A stretch of DNA of 64,000 nt, taken from NCBI GenBank assembly GCA_964019055.1, contig OZ025213.1:1617269-1681268 (forward strand), in the 5' to 3' direction. Shown here in pieces: positions 44,501 through 57,597 of the stretch. The translations under genes and the position numbers were made by a program. Every line of letters starts with the position of its first letter. Position 1 is the stretch's first letter. The notes beneath the pieces were generated by a model. The model had not been told where the DNA came from, made no database searches, and saw only the letters and a program-made list of their open reading frames with translations. Origin of the DNA: Anthopleura xanthogrammica (Eukaryota > Cnidaria > Anthozoa > Actiniaria > Actiniidae).

Positions 44501-47500
44501 CTAAACCAGCGTTTCTTTTTCGCCACCAGCGCTTCTTCTTCGCTCTTTGTCTTCACCATTCTCATTTTCTCGGGTCTTACTATTTGTTAAGTGTTCCTCT
44601 AGTTCCCATGTCTTGTTAGTATCGCTATATTGTGGTGATTCAGTTGTCTCTATCTCTGTTCTCTGTCCTTCCAGTTCCAGTGTCCTCCATGGTTTAAAGT
44701 AATATTGTAAAAAGGAAAGGAAGAACGATAGCAGTAAAATGGCTCCAGCGGTGTAAAAGGCTGGTTTGTACGAACCAGTTTTATCGGCGATAAAACCTGG
44801 GGAAAATGTCAATATTAATTGTTTTTCTTTTCGAAAGCTTTAAACTATTTTATGTTAAAACAGCATAAAATTTGTCCTGCATTCTGTTTACAATTTACAA
44901 AAAGTGAGCTTTACAACCATAATGACTGATAGGATGCAAGAATGGCGTTCGCTGCTCAGTGAAAACAAATGTGTTACCTCTCACAACCACAGTTTAATTC
45001 AAATTCCTGTTTATATTGTAAGTAGAGAATATTGAAACCAGAAAAAACCTGCCATGACTTGGAGGTTTCATTGTTTTTGGCCCTATAGTCCCTTAGATAT
45101 CTCTTGGCTTCGTTGACAGAAAATACAAAACCAAGTTCAAAATAGAAAATGCATAGAGCGGTTTTCGTATGAGTGGGAAACAATACGGCTAATTCATAGC
45201 CGTACCGTATCTTACCGTAGCTGTAACAACGCGTTGTGATTGGATAAATTACTGGAAGACAATAGGAAGCCATTTCAATGTTACAGCATGTCGTACCGTG
45301 TACGTTCTGTAAGTCAGTACCGTAGGTTTCTCACTCACACGAAAACGCGCAGTGAGTACATACCAATGAGAGGAGGTCCCGTAATGTTACCAATGGCTGA
45401 TATCATCTGACCAATAGGAAACGAGTATAAATTGAGTCTAGGTTCAACTGTTCGCAACAGCAGCACAACAATCGTGGTACTAAAAACACCAATGCCAAAA
45501 CCAAGGAAAACAGAAAAAAATACAAACACAATGTAACTTGAAGACAGTTGAAGTAGAGTTGTAGCGAGTCCCATGCTGAGAGCTCCAGCCTGGTTAACAT
45601 GGAATGGGTTGACGCTTTTGTGGTCCATGATCCTCCCTGCTACAATACCAGCAGTCAGTGAAGAAACGCCAATCGCTATGAAGAGTTTGGAGGCTTTCTG
45701 CGCTGGAATACCGACTTCACGACAATAACTAACCTGCAAAGACAAAAGTTATCTGGAAACGAATTTAATGATATAACTGCTAAAAAACCTCGCGTTCTGA
45801 TTGGTTGGTTACGCTTGCTTTTTGACAGCACACAGCACGTGCGCATGGTTCTATTGCGTTAATCCTATCCAAAATGACGGTAATTTGTATTTTATGAGAG
45901 AAATAAGACGATGCTTGCGGTGCTATGCTGTCTGCAGTTGGGGATTGGTAGAACCATCGAGAAGTGTTGAGAAGCACTCCACTACGCGGCGTACTTCACA
46001 TAACGCTTCTCTCGTGTTCTGCCAACCCCAGCGTGCGTTTTCTATTTTTGTTCCATTAAAAAAAAAAAAGAAATACCAACATAGCACTGAGCTTGATTAT
46101 TGAAAGAATTTCTTTCAACATCCCATATGTTTCTCTCGAGCAATAACATAGTTAAAACTATTGAGTCCCAAAAATTAATGTTCTGTATAGAGGTTTGCAC
46201 CATATATATCACGTGCCAGCTGACATGTTACATGATCCCTCTCGGGAATTGAATTCTTTATCATTTAAAACGATTGTGTAATTCTATGAACATGGCCGCT
46301 ATCTGTGATAATCACATGGTACTGTAAAACCTCTATACAAGCATACTAGAAAGGTGACTTACTAAATGGACAAATGAAATAAAAGTACCCATTGCCTGAA
46401 AAGTGACAACTATTAACGTCACGACATACATCGGTCTTTTGAATATTTCCACCACCATCGACCAGTTCCATTCACCTGGTTGATTTTCATTGTCTCTGTG
46501 TTGTCTTTCTTCATCCACTGGGTCCTTAACATTAGGATCAAAGCTGCAAACAGCCAGTAATGGTAATACAAACGAACCAGCCATGATCCTGTACATTGTC
46601 CTGAAGCCATACAAATCGATAAGCAACTGGACAATTGGTCCAAGTGACAAGACTCCTATATTTGTACCTCCAGTAACAATACCAATGGCAATAGCTTGTC
46701 TCTTGTCAAAATATTTCGTTGAGGCGAAAATGCAAGAGGTAAAAATTAATGACATGCCCAGTCCATATAGAATGCTATAAGAGAAAAAGAGCTGTATGAT
46801 GTTTGTAGTGAACGAAGTGGTTACAAGACTTGTTATGCACATTAGAGTTCCAAGTATTGCAGTGTAACGGATATTGAGGCGGGTCATCACCATGGTGGAC
46901 AGCGGGACGCAAAAGAAAATAAGTCCTCCTGCAATGGATCCTCCCCAAGCTGTAAAGGAATAATTAAACAAGTAAACAAAAGCTATAAGCTAAATTGGGG
47001 ATAGGAATTTTAGACAAGATTGCGTTACTTAACATCTCTTTACAGTTTTTAGGTTTACTGCTGTAACGCTGTCTTTAACTGCCACACTCTGAGTTGAAAT
47101 AAGGTTCCTTTTGGTTCATATAGAGCACATTTCGTATGACTGTGAAAAGTTCAGTGCCGTGTGCGTGCCTTGCCGGAACGTGATGTTTTCTAGAATTTTG
47201 ATTGGCTGATATTTTTCTCGCGCAATGTCATTGGTCAGGCGTACTTAGTCAGTGCCGTGACTTGCCGTGACCGTGTTTGTGCCGTGTTTCGTGCATTTGA
47301 TTGGATGAAGAAAGCGTGCCTTGCCGCAACCGTGATGTTCTCTAGACTTTTGATTGGCTGACTTTTTGTCGCGACCGCGTTCGTGCCGCGTGAGCTTTTC
47401 ACAGTCATTGTTTAGAACAGAAAAGGAAAGGCCGAGGATTTGAAGATGATGACTGCACTTACCGATTGTCTCTCTTCTTTCCTTGAAGTGGTCCATGAGA

Positions 47501-47637
47501 ACAGGCATCACAACAGCATAGCACTGTGCCATACCAAACACTAGAGCAAATGAGAGACACCCAGAAAAGCACACCAACCAGGACCACGCACTGTCTGGTG
47601 TCCGGGGAGAATGGAGTAAACTACAGCATAACTTCAT
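44501..47637 (-). CDS. SLC16/monocarboxylate-transporter-like, array copy 2 (4 exons)
   Basis: Exons 47637-47463, 46949-46363, 45733-45364 and 44796-44501, phases 1, 0, 1, give 475 residues with no disruption. It shares DSAWSWLVCFSG, KYFDKRQAIAIGIVTGGTNI, the DPVDEERQHRDNENQPGEW loop and YCREVGIPAQKASKLF with copy 1; exon 2 is especially close to copy 1. The tail is distinct and charged, ending GGEKETLV. Intron 1 (47462-46950) separates the first helix from the second, as in copies 3-5. A copy of dispersed repeat family B occupies intron 2. It is an intact and plausible active transporter; substrate unknown. Confidence 0.87.
45785..46045. repeat. Dispersed repeat family B, copy 3 (in SLC16 copy 2 intron)
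   Basis: CCTCGCGTTCTGATTGGTTG, CAGCACACAGCACGTGCGCA and CGCTTCTCTCGTGTTCTGCC align in order with the copies at 37935 and 39128. Confidence 0.75.
47100..47450. repeat. Imperfect GTGCCGTG/GATTGGCTGA repeats in SLC16 copy 2 intron 1
   Basis: GCCTTGCCGGAACGTGATGT then TCTAGAATTTTGATTGGCTG recurs ~150 bp later as GCCTTGCCGCAACCGTGATG then CTCTAGACTTTTGATTGGCT, with several CGTGCCGTG strings between. This is an imperfect direct duplication with no protein signal. Confidence 0.6.
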
Positions 47638-49833
47638 CTTTTCTCCCTTTCTTCTTCCGTCTTTGAACTTAGTAAAGGTGAAAGTGGAACGAATAAATTA
47701 TCTGTTGGAGTTACGTTGAAGCCACTAACATGTTGCAAAACTCACTTCAGATAAAAAAATTTTTTTACTCTTCAAATTCTCGTTTTTATACTAAAATCTT
47801 CAACACTTTGAACTTAGTTAACATTTTTCTTCTTATTTTAAGGACGTTCGCGGGCATTGTTTGTGCGCATTGGTTCTGCCCATATGGCGCGAGAGTCCTA
47901 TGTTTTTTCAAGATCAAACTCCGTTACGCTCGTAATTTAGTCTTCGAACGTTCGGGAATCGAACCCAATCGAATTCCAATCGTTTGATTGTTTTGGATTT
48001 GATTAGGCAGTCGATTTCAGATTTTAGATTTTCGACCGACAACGCTTTTTGAAATAGGTATACGTTACTTATCGTTGTCATATGATAAATTGAAAGCATA
48101 TGTCTGTAAACTGAACAAAAGCTGAATCGAAGAATATATTATGCCTGCCTACTGTTGTGTGATTTCAATTAACTGAAATAAAACCTGCTTTTGACAATAA
48201 CACGTTTCTCTATTTTATGTACTGTCTATTTTATGTAACTGTCTATTTTAAATACTTATAACTAAAAGAAATACCAACCAGCAGTGTACCACAGCCACGC
48301 TGCCACTAGACGGCCATGAAACCGCCGTGACCGCTTTGGCAAAAATATTGAAGCAAAAATCTCGTTCATAGTGCCGTAATGTATTTTTATTAAGAAAAGG
48401 CGTTAGTTTAAGTAATTGTATTTCAAAGGTTGTATGTGGTAGGCTAACTACTAGGGTTTTTCTTACCTTCTCTGCGATATTACTTGCAATGTTATTGACT
48501 CAGTCACTCTTAAATCATTCACGAGTTGTCTCAGGATATATGGAGGTCATCACCTCTTGCTTCAATTCTGGCCAATCATATCACTCAGATTTAGTCATTT
48601 TGTGAAACATGCATACTATTAATTATCGTATAAAATGCTAATATATGACAATCAGAGTTGACCCGAGAACGAACAATGAACGCTGTTTCAAGAAAGATTT
48701 ATACGATTTTACAAAAGTAATTGTTATATCCTTTAGCTAGTTGTGATGTGTACCAGTGAGAAAATGTGAACACTCTTTCTCTGCAGGTTCTAAAAGGACA
48801 TTGTCGCTTTACTAGTCAGCACAAGCGCTGAAAGGCCGATGATATGAAATAAAAACGCGTGACAACATGTGCCAATATTCATATTATCTTAAGTCTTTTT
48901 AGTGTTTAGCTGTCTGGTTTGACACACTGGTAATATATGGCCATGTACAGATTATCAGGTCCTTAAATCTCTTCATTCTCTTGATCTCTTTTATTCTAGT
49001 ATCCTGTCATTATTGTGGTTGTATGCAAAAGTAGAGCGTGACACTTCACAGCCTCTTTAGTTTTTTTGTATGTTGGCACGAAATACAAATGAACTATATA
49101 AAGTTTACTCGATCTCAAATCAATATTGCAAGAAATGAAAGTAAAGGAAATAATACAACAAGCAAAAGGAAAAACTGAAATGGTGGCAAGCAAAATTACT
49201 AGCAGTAAGTGTCCGAAAATACTAATTCTGTCGACGTAGCTTCTACACGTGTTTGTTAATATTTAATAACTAATGGTTTGGCTACTCCATGCAGGAGCCA
49301 TCAATGATGAACCGAAAGTAGTCTCAAGGTGGTGAAGAGGTTTTCCGTGATGTGCGATCTTCTTATTTTGATCGGGATCATGATTTTGCATTAGTTTCCA
49401 TATGAATCATGTTTATTCATTTATCGCATTATCGGGATTCGTAAATTCCAGAAAAAAATCCCGAAAAAATTCGTGATTCAGTTGATATCCCCTCTTCACC
49501 ACTCTTCACTTAGTTACTAACTGGTTACTAAGCAGTCCAAGTCAAGTCTTTTATTCTGATGCATGGTAAACAAAAAAAAAAAAAAACAAAAAAAACATGA
49601 ACGCACAAAACTTAATTCACGAATGTTAAAAGCTTTTGCCAAACTAGCAGAAAACCAAAAATGTCCACTGAAAAAGGAAAAAACTTTGAACTGGAAAATT
49701 TTGTCTCGAGCTCGTTACTGATGTTCCTGACAACCTGATTGTGACATAAGTACTTTGCTGTCATGACAACAAGATTTTTCTGTTTCTATCGTCTTCGTCA
49801 TTGCTACCATCCATGACTGAAAGATGTCGCAAA
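47638..49833. other. Intergenic between SLC16 copies 2 and 3
   Basis: AT-rich spacer that must include the promoter of copy 2 and the 3' UTR of copy 3. A-rich run at ~49569-49597. No conserved exon or clear mobile element was recognised. Confidence 0.4.
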
Positions 49834-52073
49834 TTAATTTTCTTCTCTAGTAACACCATCACCCTTGATGAGTTCTTGTGTCATCTTCGTGTCGTCTCCT
49901 GCACGTCTTTCATCTATCATTTCCAAAGCTACGGTTTTTTCCTTATATTGACTTTGGCTGTTGTCTTTCAAATCCGGCTCATTTTCACGGTCACTGTTCA
50001 GCTTTTGTGCTTCCTCTTGTTCCATTTCCAGTGTCCTCCATGGTTTAAAGTAATATTGTAAAAAGGGAAGGAAGAATGATAGCAGTAAAATGGCTCCAGC
50101 GGTGTAAAAGGCTGGTTTGTACGAACCAGTTTTATCGGCGATAAAACCTTTATTGAATTGGGATAAAAATATTTTTTTGAAAAATGTACAACCAACAAAA
50201 AGAGGGTAGAAGAGAATCAGGACCCAGGTCTTTGTCGTCGTTAAGATGCATGCTATTGTGAAAAGGAAATTGCAAAACGATTGACAATACTTTTTCTTTC
50301 ATCATAATGCCACAAGCGAATGGAGGCAAGCAAACTAAGCAATTGTTTGACCAGCAATTTCATTGCGTTTTAATTTAAGAAATATTGCTTAAAAAATTCC
50401 GAGACCGCAAAATTTGTTGTTACATTTTTTATCATCCAAAAAGAAAAGAGGATTTGGAGGGTAAAAAAATTATAATACGTACCTATGAGGGGTGGTCCCG
50501 TCATATTACCAATGGCTGCCAACACCTCTCCAATTGGAAATGAATAGAGCCTTAGTCTTGGTTCAACTGTTCGCAATAACAGCACAACGATCGTGGTATT
50601 GAAGACTCCGATGCCAAAACCAAGGAAAATAGAAAAAAAGATGAAGAGAATATAACTAGAAGACAGTTGAAGTAGAATTGTAGCGAGTCCCATGCTGAGA
50701 GCTCCAGCCTGGTTAACATGAAATGGGTTGACGGCCTTGTGGTCCATCACCCTACCCGCTACGATACCTGCGACCAGTGAACAAACACCAATCACTGTGA
50801 AGAGTTTGGAAGCTTTCTGTGCTGTGATCCCCACCTCAAGACAATAATTGACCTAAAAGGACACAAAAATTTGGGTTACAATCAGGGTAATTCTAAGGAA
50901 GGTAATTGGGTGCCTGTCCATTCACCCCTCCCCCCGAGATTTGTGAAACAAGTTCGAACAATAGAATATTACGTGTTACCCTCACATAACAAGGACAATT
51001 TTTATTCATGCTGTTGATACCCAAGGCAATCAAGAAGGTCGTACTACAAAATTGGTGTGCCGTTTGCGCGTGGATAACTCGATCACTCAAATGATACTTG
51101 CATGCCATGACTGGGTAGAATACTGTATGGTAGTCAACTTACCAAATGGACAAACGACACAAATGCAGTCATTGCCTGCAAAGCAACAGTAATAGCTGCA
51201 ACCACGTATACCGGTCTTTTCAATAGCTCAAGCACAATCATGCAGCCCTTCTCGCTGGGCTGGTTTTCTTCGTTTTCATTTTGTGTTTGTTCGGTTGCCG
51301 GGTCTTGGATATTGGGATCAAAGCTGCAAACAGCCAGTAAAACCAACACAAAAGAACCAGCCATGATCCTGTACATCGTCCTGAAGTCGTACGAATCGAT
51401 AAGCAACTGGACAATTGGTCCAAGTGACAAGACTCCTATGTATGTACCACCACCAACTATGCCAATGGCAATAGCTTGTCTCTTAATGAAGTACTTAGTC
51501 GACGCAAAAATGCAAGAAATACAAAGTAACGACAAACCCAGTCCGTAGAGAATACTGTAAGAGAAGAAGACTTGGATGATGTTTGTAGTGAATGAAGTGG
51601 TTACAAGACTTGTTATGCACATTAGAGTTCCAAGTATTGCAGTGTTACGGATATTGAGGCGGGTCATCACCATGGTGGACAGTGGCAAAAAAAAAGAACA
51701 CAATACCTAATGCAATGGATCCTGCCCAAGCTATAGAAAAGAGAAAACAACAAGAAATATTAGTTCTATGATCATAAGAGAGGCCCCTTTCAAGACTAAT
51801 TAGGGTATCAAACTTATTTCTAGTTATCGGTCCGTCACCATTCACGAGATGGAGTCGCCAGATGGAAAGAACATGATTACACTTACCTATTTTCTCTCTG
51901 CTTGCTTTGAAGTAGAGCATAAAAACAGGCATAACAACAGCATAGCACTGTAGCATACCAAACACTAGAGCCAATGAGAGACATCCTGAAAAGCACACTA
52001 ACCAGGACCACGCGCTGTCTGGTGTCCGGGGAGAACGGGGCCGACTGCGACACAGTTTCGGCATCCTTATCAT
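49834..52073 (-). pseudogene. SLC16-like, array copy 3, with +1 frameshift in exon 2
   Basis: Exons 52073-51887, 51730-51143, 50852-50483 and 50147-49834 follow the array structure, and exons 1, 3 and 4 are open. Exon 2 is 588 nt instead of the 587 nt seen in copies 2, 4 and 5. The extra base lies in a nine-A run (51687-51695; copy 4 has AAACAAAA). Translation therefore leaves frame after AWAGSIALGIVFF and stops ~20 residues later. The rest of exon 2 (MVMTRLNIRNTAILG onward) is still open in the original frame, so the break is recent or is a homopolymer sequencing/assembly error. The C-terminal tail (MEQEEAQKLNSDREN...) differs from copy 4. A restored model would be about 485 residues. Confidence 0.8.
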
Positions 52074-52085
52074 TCAGTTGTTGTT

Positions 52086-52700
52086 CCTGAAGCATTAAAA
52101 GTTCAAACTCAAAAAAAGCAGGATTCGTAGAGGGTTTTTAAGGCAATTCTCTTATACTTAAAATGCTTTCGCCTTTTGAAATTGTTTGATTTAATTTTAG
52201 TAAAAGCGTGCAATATAAAATAGTAGATTTTATTCTCATTGTTCTATTTTGTGTTTATTTGAATATTGCACTTTAACAGTTTAACAAGCAATTTCTATTT
52301 CTCGGGTTTAATGACTTCGCTCTACAACAAAACTAAACGCTGGGGCACATGACACAGATGACATAGAGTAGTCATTACAAATTTTAGAACGTAATCATCA
52401 GAGACCACCCCAAGAGAAAACACGATCATATTACTCCAGTTTTGAAATAGCTGCACTGTCCTGCACTGGATTCCAGTTAAAGTGTTGGTGCTACATCCCA
52501 AATTCCTTTGAATTCAATACTCTTACAAGTAAGGTATAGACTATAAATAGTAAATAAATTAAGGAGTAAATAAAGTGAAATAACAAGAAACACAGGACTA
52601 CAAGAAACTGTAAAAACGATCTAAAAGGAAAAACGAAGAACTTACATTTGTGTAGGACGAGATGAACGACGAGCATCAACTGACTAAAGATTAACATATG
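52086..52700 (-). promoter_or_regulatory. Putative 5' leader exon and promoter of SLC16 copy 3
   Basis: A GTAAG donor follows ...CCTACACAAAT at 52646/52645, and a TGCTTCAG acceptor precedes 52086, 13 bp before the start codon. A TATATA-containing CTTTATATACGCC lies at ~52704-52716 on the minus strand. The model is a short noncoding first exon (~52680-52646) spliced to 52086. The identical arrangement recurs upstream of copy 4. Sequence-only inference. Confidence 0.35.
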
Positions 52701-52879
52701 GGGCGTATATAAAGCGGTACGAACTCTGTAGGGACAACTAACAATGACGAGAAATACTAAAGAATGTGACGAATAGAACAATGACTAAGATACTTGAAAA
52801 CAGAACAAAAGGACACTAAGCGAAAATGTGTAAATACTTAATTCAGATCAACATAAAGAACGCATAAAGAACGCATAGT

Positions 52880-53165
52880 TTTAAATTTAAGATTCTACTC
52901 AAAGCTTTAAATGGTTTAGCGCCAGTTTATATCACTAACATATTAATTAAGTAGATATGTTCCTGCTCGTCAATTAAGATCTTCTGACATGCTTTTACTT
53001 AAGGTGCCGTAACCTAACCTTAAGACGTACGGCGATAGGGCCTTTTCAATTTCTGCACCAAAATTATGGAATCAGCTGCCATATGACAAAGTAGTAGTAG
53101 TCTGAATACTTTTAAAACCAGTCTTAAAACTTCTTTTTTTAAACAAGCATATGGTTAAAAAATAC
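52880..53165 (+). mobile_element. 5'-truncated L2/CR1-type LINE tail, unit A
   Basis: The translated fragments match the C-terminal end of L2/CR1-clade reverse transcriptase polyproteins: ALNGLAPVYITN, then after a frameshift VPARQLRSSDMLL, FSISAPKLWNQLPYD, NTFKTSLKTSFFK. Internal stops and shifts show it is dead. Its orthologous copy is at 58380-58890, so the insertion predates the segmental duplication. The 3' UTR seen there is missing or replaced here. Confidence 0.75.
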
Positions 53166-53990
53166 TAGTTTTACTCTTGTAGATATTTTATATTGTCTTT
53201 AGGTTTTTTAACGCTATGCTTAAACTACTTACAAATACACACGCCGTACGTGGTAGACACACACTAAAAGATGTTATTGAGCGATTTTGGAACGGGTTGG
53301 TCCACATACTCAAAGAGAGAAGTCTGAGAATCTGTGAGCTATCTTTGAGAATCTATGAGCAAACTACGGTATGAGAATCGTAGAGCTAGACAAACTAGTC
53401 AAAATAGACTAAGAGAATCTATAAACTACCTAGCTATGATCAAGCTAGATCTTACCAGATCTCAGATACAAAAAAATATACTGAGACAAACTACAGAACG
53501 AGAGACAAACTACAAAACGAGTGACAAACAAAGCTTTGATGAAAGCTGACTCCAAGAACTTGTAGAAGTCAGACGAGCTGATAGTGATCTACAAGAAAGC
53601 GAACTGCCAAGACTCCTTGTTGAATATTTCCATTTATGAAAATAAAGAAAACAAAAACTGAGGGAAAAACAAATGACCAGTTAAACACATTTTGGCTAAG
53701 AATATTTACATTGATAAAACGTTTGTTTTGCAGCGAACAGTTTCGATACTGAAATAGATATGTTTATTTCATCAGCTAGTCTTGAAAGGTACTCTAGTAG
53801 GTCAAGTAGAAATCTAATACGCGTTGACAAGTCAGTAACGCAACACTAATGCCTTACTAGAATTTAAAATGTTTTTAATAAAGGGGGACTTTGAACCCAA
53901 AAGGAACACTTTGGTAAGAAATAATAGAGTATATAGGATTGGTGAGTGGGGGAGCTCTCGCACAGGCAACCCAGTGAACGCTCCAAGAGC
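53166..53990. other. Sequence unique to duplication unit A
   Basis: This stretch between the LINE tail and the shared TTTTCATTAGATTCGGCAAA has no counterpart in unit B. It holds imperfect repeats of GAGAATCTATGAGC / CAAACTACAAAACGAG (~53315-53525). No gene was identified. It is either an insertion in A or a loss and replacement in B. Confidence 0.45.
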
Positions 53991-55191
53991 GTCTAGTTTT
54001 CATTAGATTCGGCAAATGTGAAATTCGACGTCTAAACTGTCATATTTAGCACGAACACACTTCATTACACTTTTGAATTTTTTCGTAGTCAAGTCATTTT
54101 TTGTCTTTGATCAACTGACGTCTAAAAACAGTAAAATAATCCCCACACTTTGTTTCAAAGGTTAATGAAAACCACTCTAGGATCATCTAGGAATGTTATA
54201 TATGCTATTACACTCTTTCCATCGCCGTATACAGATCATTTACCTTATAACAAAGTACTATTATAGTAGAGATATCACGCGATGAGCTCCTCAACAACAG
54301 AGGAAAACAACCCAGAACACTCGCTCTTGAAGCTTTTGATGATGCTTCGAGGCAAAAACACTGTGAAAATGTTTTCGTTTAGATGAAGTTGATGCTCAGT
54401 TGCATTAAACTTTGTTGCTGTAGAGAATATAGTTGGTGCATCGGAAGACCATAGAAGAGTGAGCTTTATTTGTCCCACATCAATGACTTGCGTCATATCT
54501 CAATCCGCCACAAACAATAGAATAACCAAAGGAAGCCCAAGAGGTAAAGACGATAATACTGATGGATAATCGAAAAAGTAGTGTGAAAATCTGGCCTTTG
54601 ACATTATTTGTACATCGGCAAATCACGGTCTGTGAGCAAACCTGTATCATCGTCATACATATACTCCACGAACTATGAGGATTTCTATTTCTATATATCT
54701 TTTAGAATTTTTGTTTAATATAGCCAAAGAAATACTTATTTCTTCAATAAGATTCAACTCATCGAATAACTACGAAAATGTATTTGACATATTCATAGAT
54801 AATATTATCATATTATCAGGGTTCGTGCTGGAATTCAAAACCCATTTTTAAGTGCACTTGAAAAGCCCTTGAAAATAGGAAAGTTGTTGAATACTCCTGG
54901 AAAAGCCCTTGAATATTATACCTAGTTGATTACGATCATCTGTAACCTAATTTTTGTTCACAATTCACTTATTATTTCGATTGTAACTTTGTTCCAAGAA
55001 TGACAAGGTTGGTATGCTACTTTCCATCATTTAACGTCGATGTTATCAAGCTTAAATACCCTTTAACAATGACTTTTTATTGATTGTTAAAAAAAATTCC
55101 CAAACATCCAAAATTGATCCTTGATAATCGTCATTTTGGACCTTTTCACTATATTCACCATTCATTACCAATTACTATCTATTTTACTTTT

Positions 55192-57575
55192 TCAAAATTT
55201 AGTTTCGTAATGTTCCTTGCTGCCTGACTTTGTCCAAAATATTTCGTTTTCATGAGAACATGATTTGTCTATTTCCTTCCTCTTCATATTGTCATAGCTA
55301 TCATCATTAGTAGACATCGCAGTTTTATTTTCTTGATTTTCTTCTTCGATAACTAGATTCACATTAGATGCTACATTCATGTCATCTTCTGTACGTTTTT
55401 CATCCATCATCTCCAAAGCTACATTTTCTTCTTCATCCACATTTTGACGGTTGTCCTGAACATCTTCATTTTTTGGGGATTCAGTTGTCGATATCTGTGT
55501 TGGCTGTTCTTCCATTTCCAGTGTCCTCCATGGCTTAAAGTAATATTGTAAAAAGGGAAGGAAGAATGATAGCAGTAAAATGGCTCCAGCGGTGTAAAAG
55601 GCTGGTTTGTACGAACCAGTTTTATCGGCGATAAAACCTATAAAAATTGGATTGGAAAATTTAATTTTTTGAAAAATGTATAACCAACAAAAAGAGGGTA
55701 GAAGAGAATCAGGACCCAGGTCTTTGTCGACGTTAAGGACAGGTGCATGCCATTGTGAAAAGGAAATTGCAAAACGATTGGCGATACTTTTTCTTTCATC
55801 ATAATGCCACAAGCAAATGGAGGCAAGCAAACTAAGCAATTGTTTGACCAGCAATTTCATTGCGTTTTAATTTAAGAAATATTGCTTAAAAAATTCCGAG
55901 ACCGCAAAATTTGTTGTTACATTTTTTTATCATCTGAAAAGAAAAGAGAATTTGGAGGGTAAAAAATCATAATACGTACCTATGAGGGGTGGTCCCGTCA
56001 TATTACCAATGGCTGCCAACACCTCTCCAATTGGAAATGAATAGAGTCTTAGTCTTGGTTCAACTGTTCGCAATAACAGCACAACGATCGTGGTATTGAA
56101 GACTCCGATGCCAAAACCAAGGAAAATAGAAAAAAAGATGAAGAGAATGTAACTAGAAGACAGTTGAAGTAGAATTGTAGCGAGTCCCATGCTGAGAGCT
56201 CCAGCCTGGTTAACATGAAATGGGTTGACGGCCTTGTGGTCCATCACCCTACCCGCTACGATACTTGTGACCAGTGAACAAACACCAATCACTGTGAAGA
56301 GGTTGGAAGCTTTCTGTGCTGAGATCCCCACCTCAAGACAATAATTGACCTAAAAGGACACAAATAGATTTTTAAAATTTGGGTTACAATCAGGGTAATT
56401 CTAAGGAAGGTAATTGGGTGCCTGTCCACTCACCCCTCCCCCCGAGATTTGTGGCACAAGTTCGAACAATAGAATATTACGTGTTACCCTCACATAACAA
56501 GGACAATTTTTATTCATGCTGTTGGTATCCAAGGCAATCAAGAAGGTCGTACTACAAAATTGGTATGCCTTTTGCGCGTGGATAACTGGATCGCTCAAAT
56601 GATACTTGCATGCCATGACTGGGTAGAATACTGTATGGTAGTCAACTTACCAAATGGACAAACGACACAAATGCAGTCATTGCCTGCAAAGCAACAGTAA
56701 TAGCTGCAACCACGTATACCGGTCTTTTCAATAGATCAAGCACAATCATGCAGCCCTTCTCGCTGGGCTGGTTTTCTTTGTTTTCATTTTGTGTTTGTTC
56801 GGTTGCCGGGTCTTGGATATTGGGATCAAAGCTGCAAACAGCCAGTAAAACCAACACAAAAGAACCAGCCATGATCCTGTACATCGTCCTGAAGCCATAC
56901 GAATCGATAAGCAACTGGACAATTGGTCCAAGTGACAAGACTCCTATGTATGTACCACCACCAACTATGCCAATGGCAATAGCTTGTCTCTTAATGAAGT
57001 ACTTAGTCGACGCGACAATGCAAGAAATATAAAGTAACGACAAACCCAATCCGTAGAGAATACTGTAAGAGAAGAAGACTTGGATGATGTTTGTAGTGAA
57101 TGAAGTGGTTACAAGACTTGTTATGCACATCAGAGTTCCAAGTATTGCAGTGTTACGGATATTGAGGCGGGTCATCACCATGGTGGACAGCGGCAAACAA
57201 AAGAACACAATACCTAATGCAATGGATCCTGCCCAAGCTATAGAAAAGAAAACAACAAGAAATATTAGTTCTATGATCATAAGAGAGGCCCCTTTCAAGA
57301 CTAATTAGGGTATCAAACTTATTTCTAGTTAGCAGTCAGTCACCATTCACGAGATGGAGTCGCCTGATGGAAAGAACATGATTACACTTACCTATTTTCT
57401 CTCTGCTTGCTTTGAAGTAGCGCATAAAAACAGGCATAACAACAGCATAGCACTGTAGCATACCAAACACTAGAGCCAATGAGAGACATCCTGAAAAGCA
57501 CACTAACCAGGACCACGCGCTGTCTGGTGTCCGGGGAGAACGGGGCCGACTGCGACACAGTTTCATCTTTATCAT
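55192..57575 (-). CDS. SLC16/monocarboxylate-transporter-like, array copy 4 (4 exons, intact)
   Basis: Exons 57575-57392, 57237-56651, 56349-55980 and 55637-55192 give 528 residues with all phases continuous. The body is nearly identical to copy 3 (DSAWSWLVCFSGCLSLALVF, KYFIKRQAIAIGIVGGGTYI, EKGCMIVLDLLKRPVYVVAA), but the frame of exon 2 is intact. The C-terminal tail is ~105 residues, acidic then Lys/Ser-rich, and ends KEHYETKF. It matches the decayed tail of copy 5 rather than that of copy 3. This is the expected product if the duplication joined body 3 to tail 5 by unequal crossing-over in exon 4. It is the only member of the copy 3-5 subgroup with both body and tail open. Confidence 0.88.
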
Positions 57576-57597
57576 TCAGTTATTGTTCCTGAAGCAT

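Larger units (their letters stand above)
50024..55511. repeat. Segmental tandem duplication, unit A (~5.5 kb)
   Basis: Contains the body of SLC16 copy 3, its introns and upstream DNA, the LINE tail, and sequence down to the tail of copy 4. It aligns colinearly, including introns and noncoding spacer, with 55512-60790. Shared noncoding landmarks include GTAATTGGGTGCCTGTCCA, CATATGGGGCGTATATAAAG and GGGTTCGTGCTGGAATTCAA. Confidence 0.9.

Noticed and set aside
52491..52781. 96-codon hydrophobic frame, duplicated at 57993-58283
   Set aside because: Conservation is explained by the segmental duplication. It overlaps the likely leader exon and promoter of the SLC16 genes and has no known motif.
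54275..54496. 73-codon minus-strand frame, duplicated at 59229-59570
   Set aside because: The frame length and C-terminus differ between units through indels, showing no constraint. It is probably noncoding spacer.
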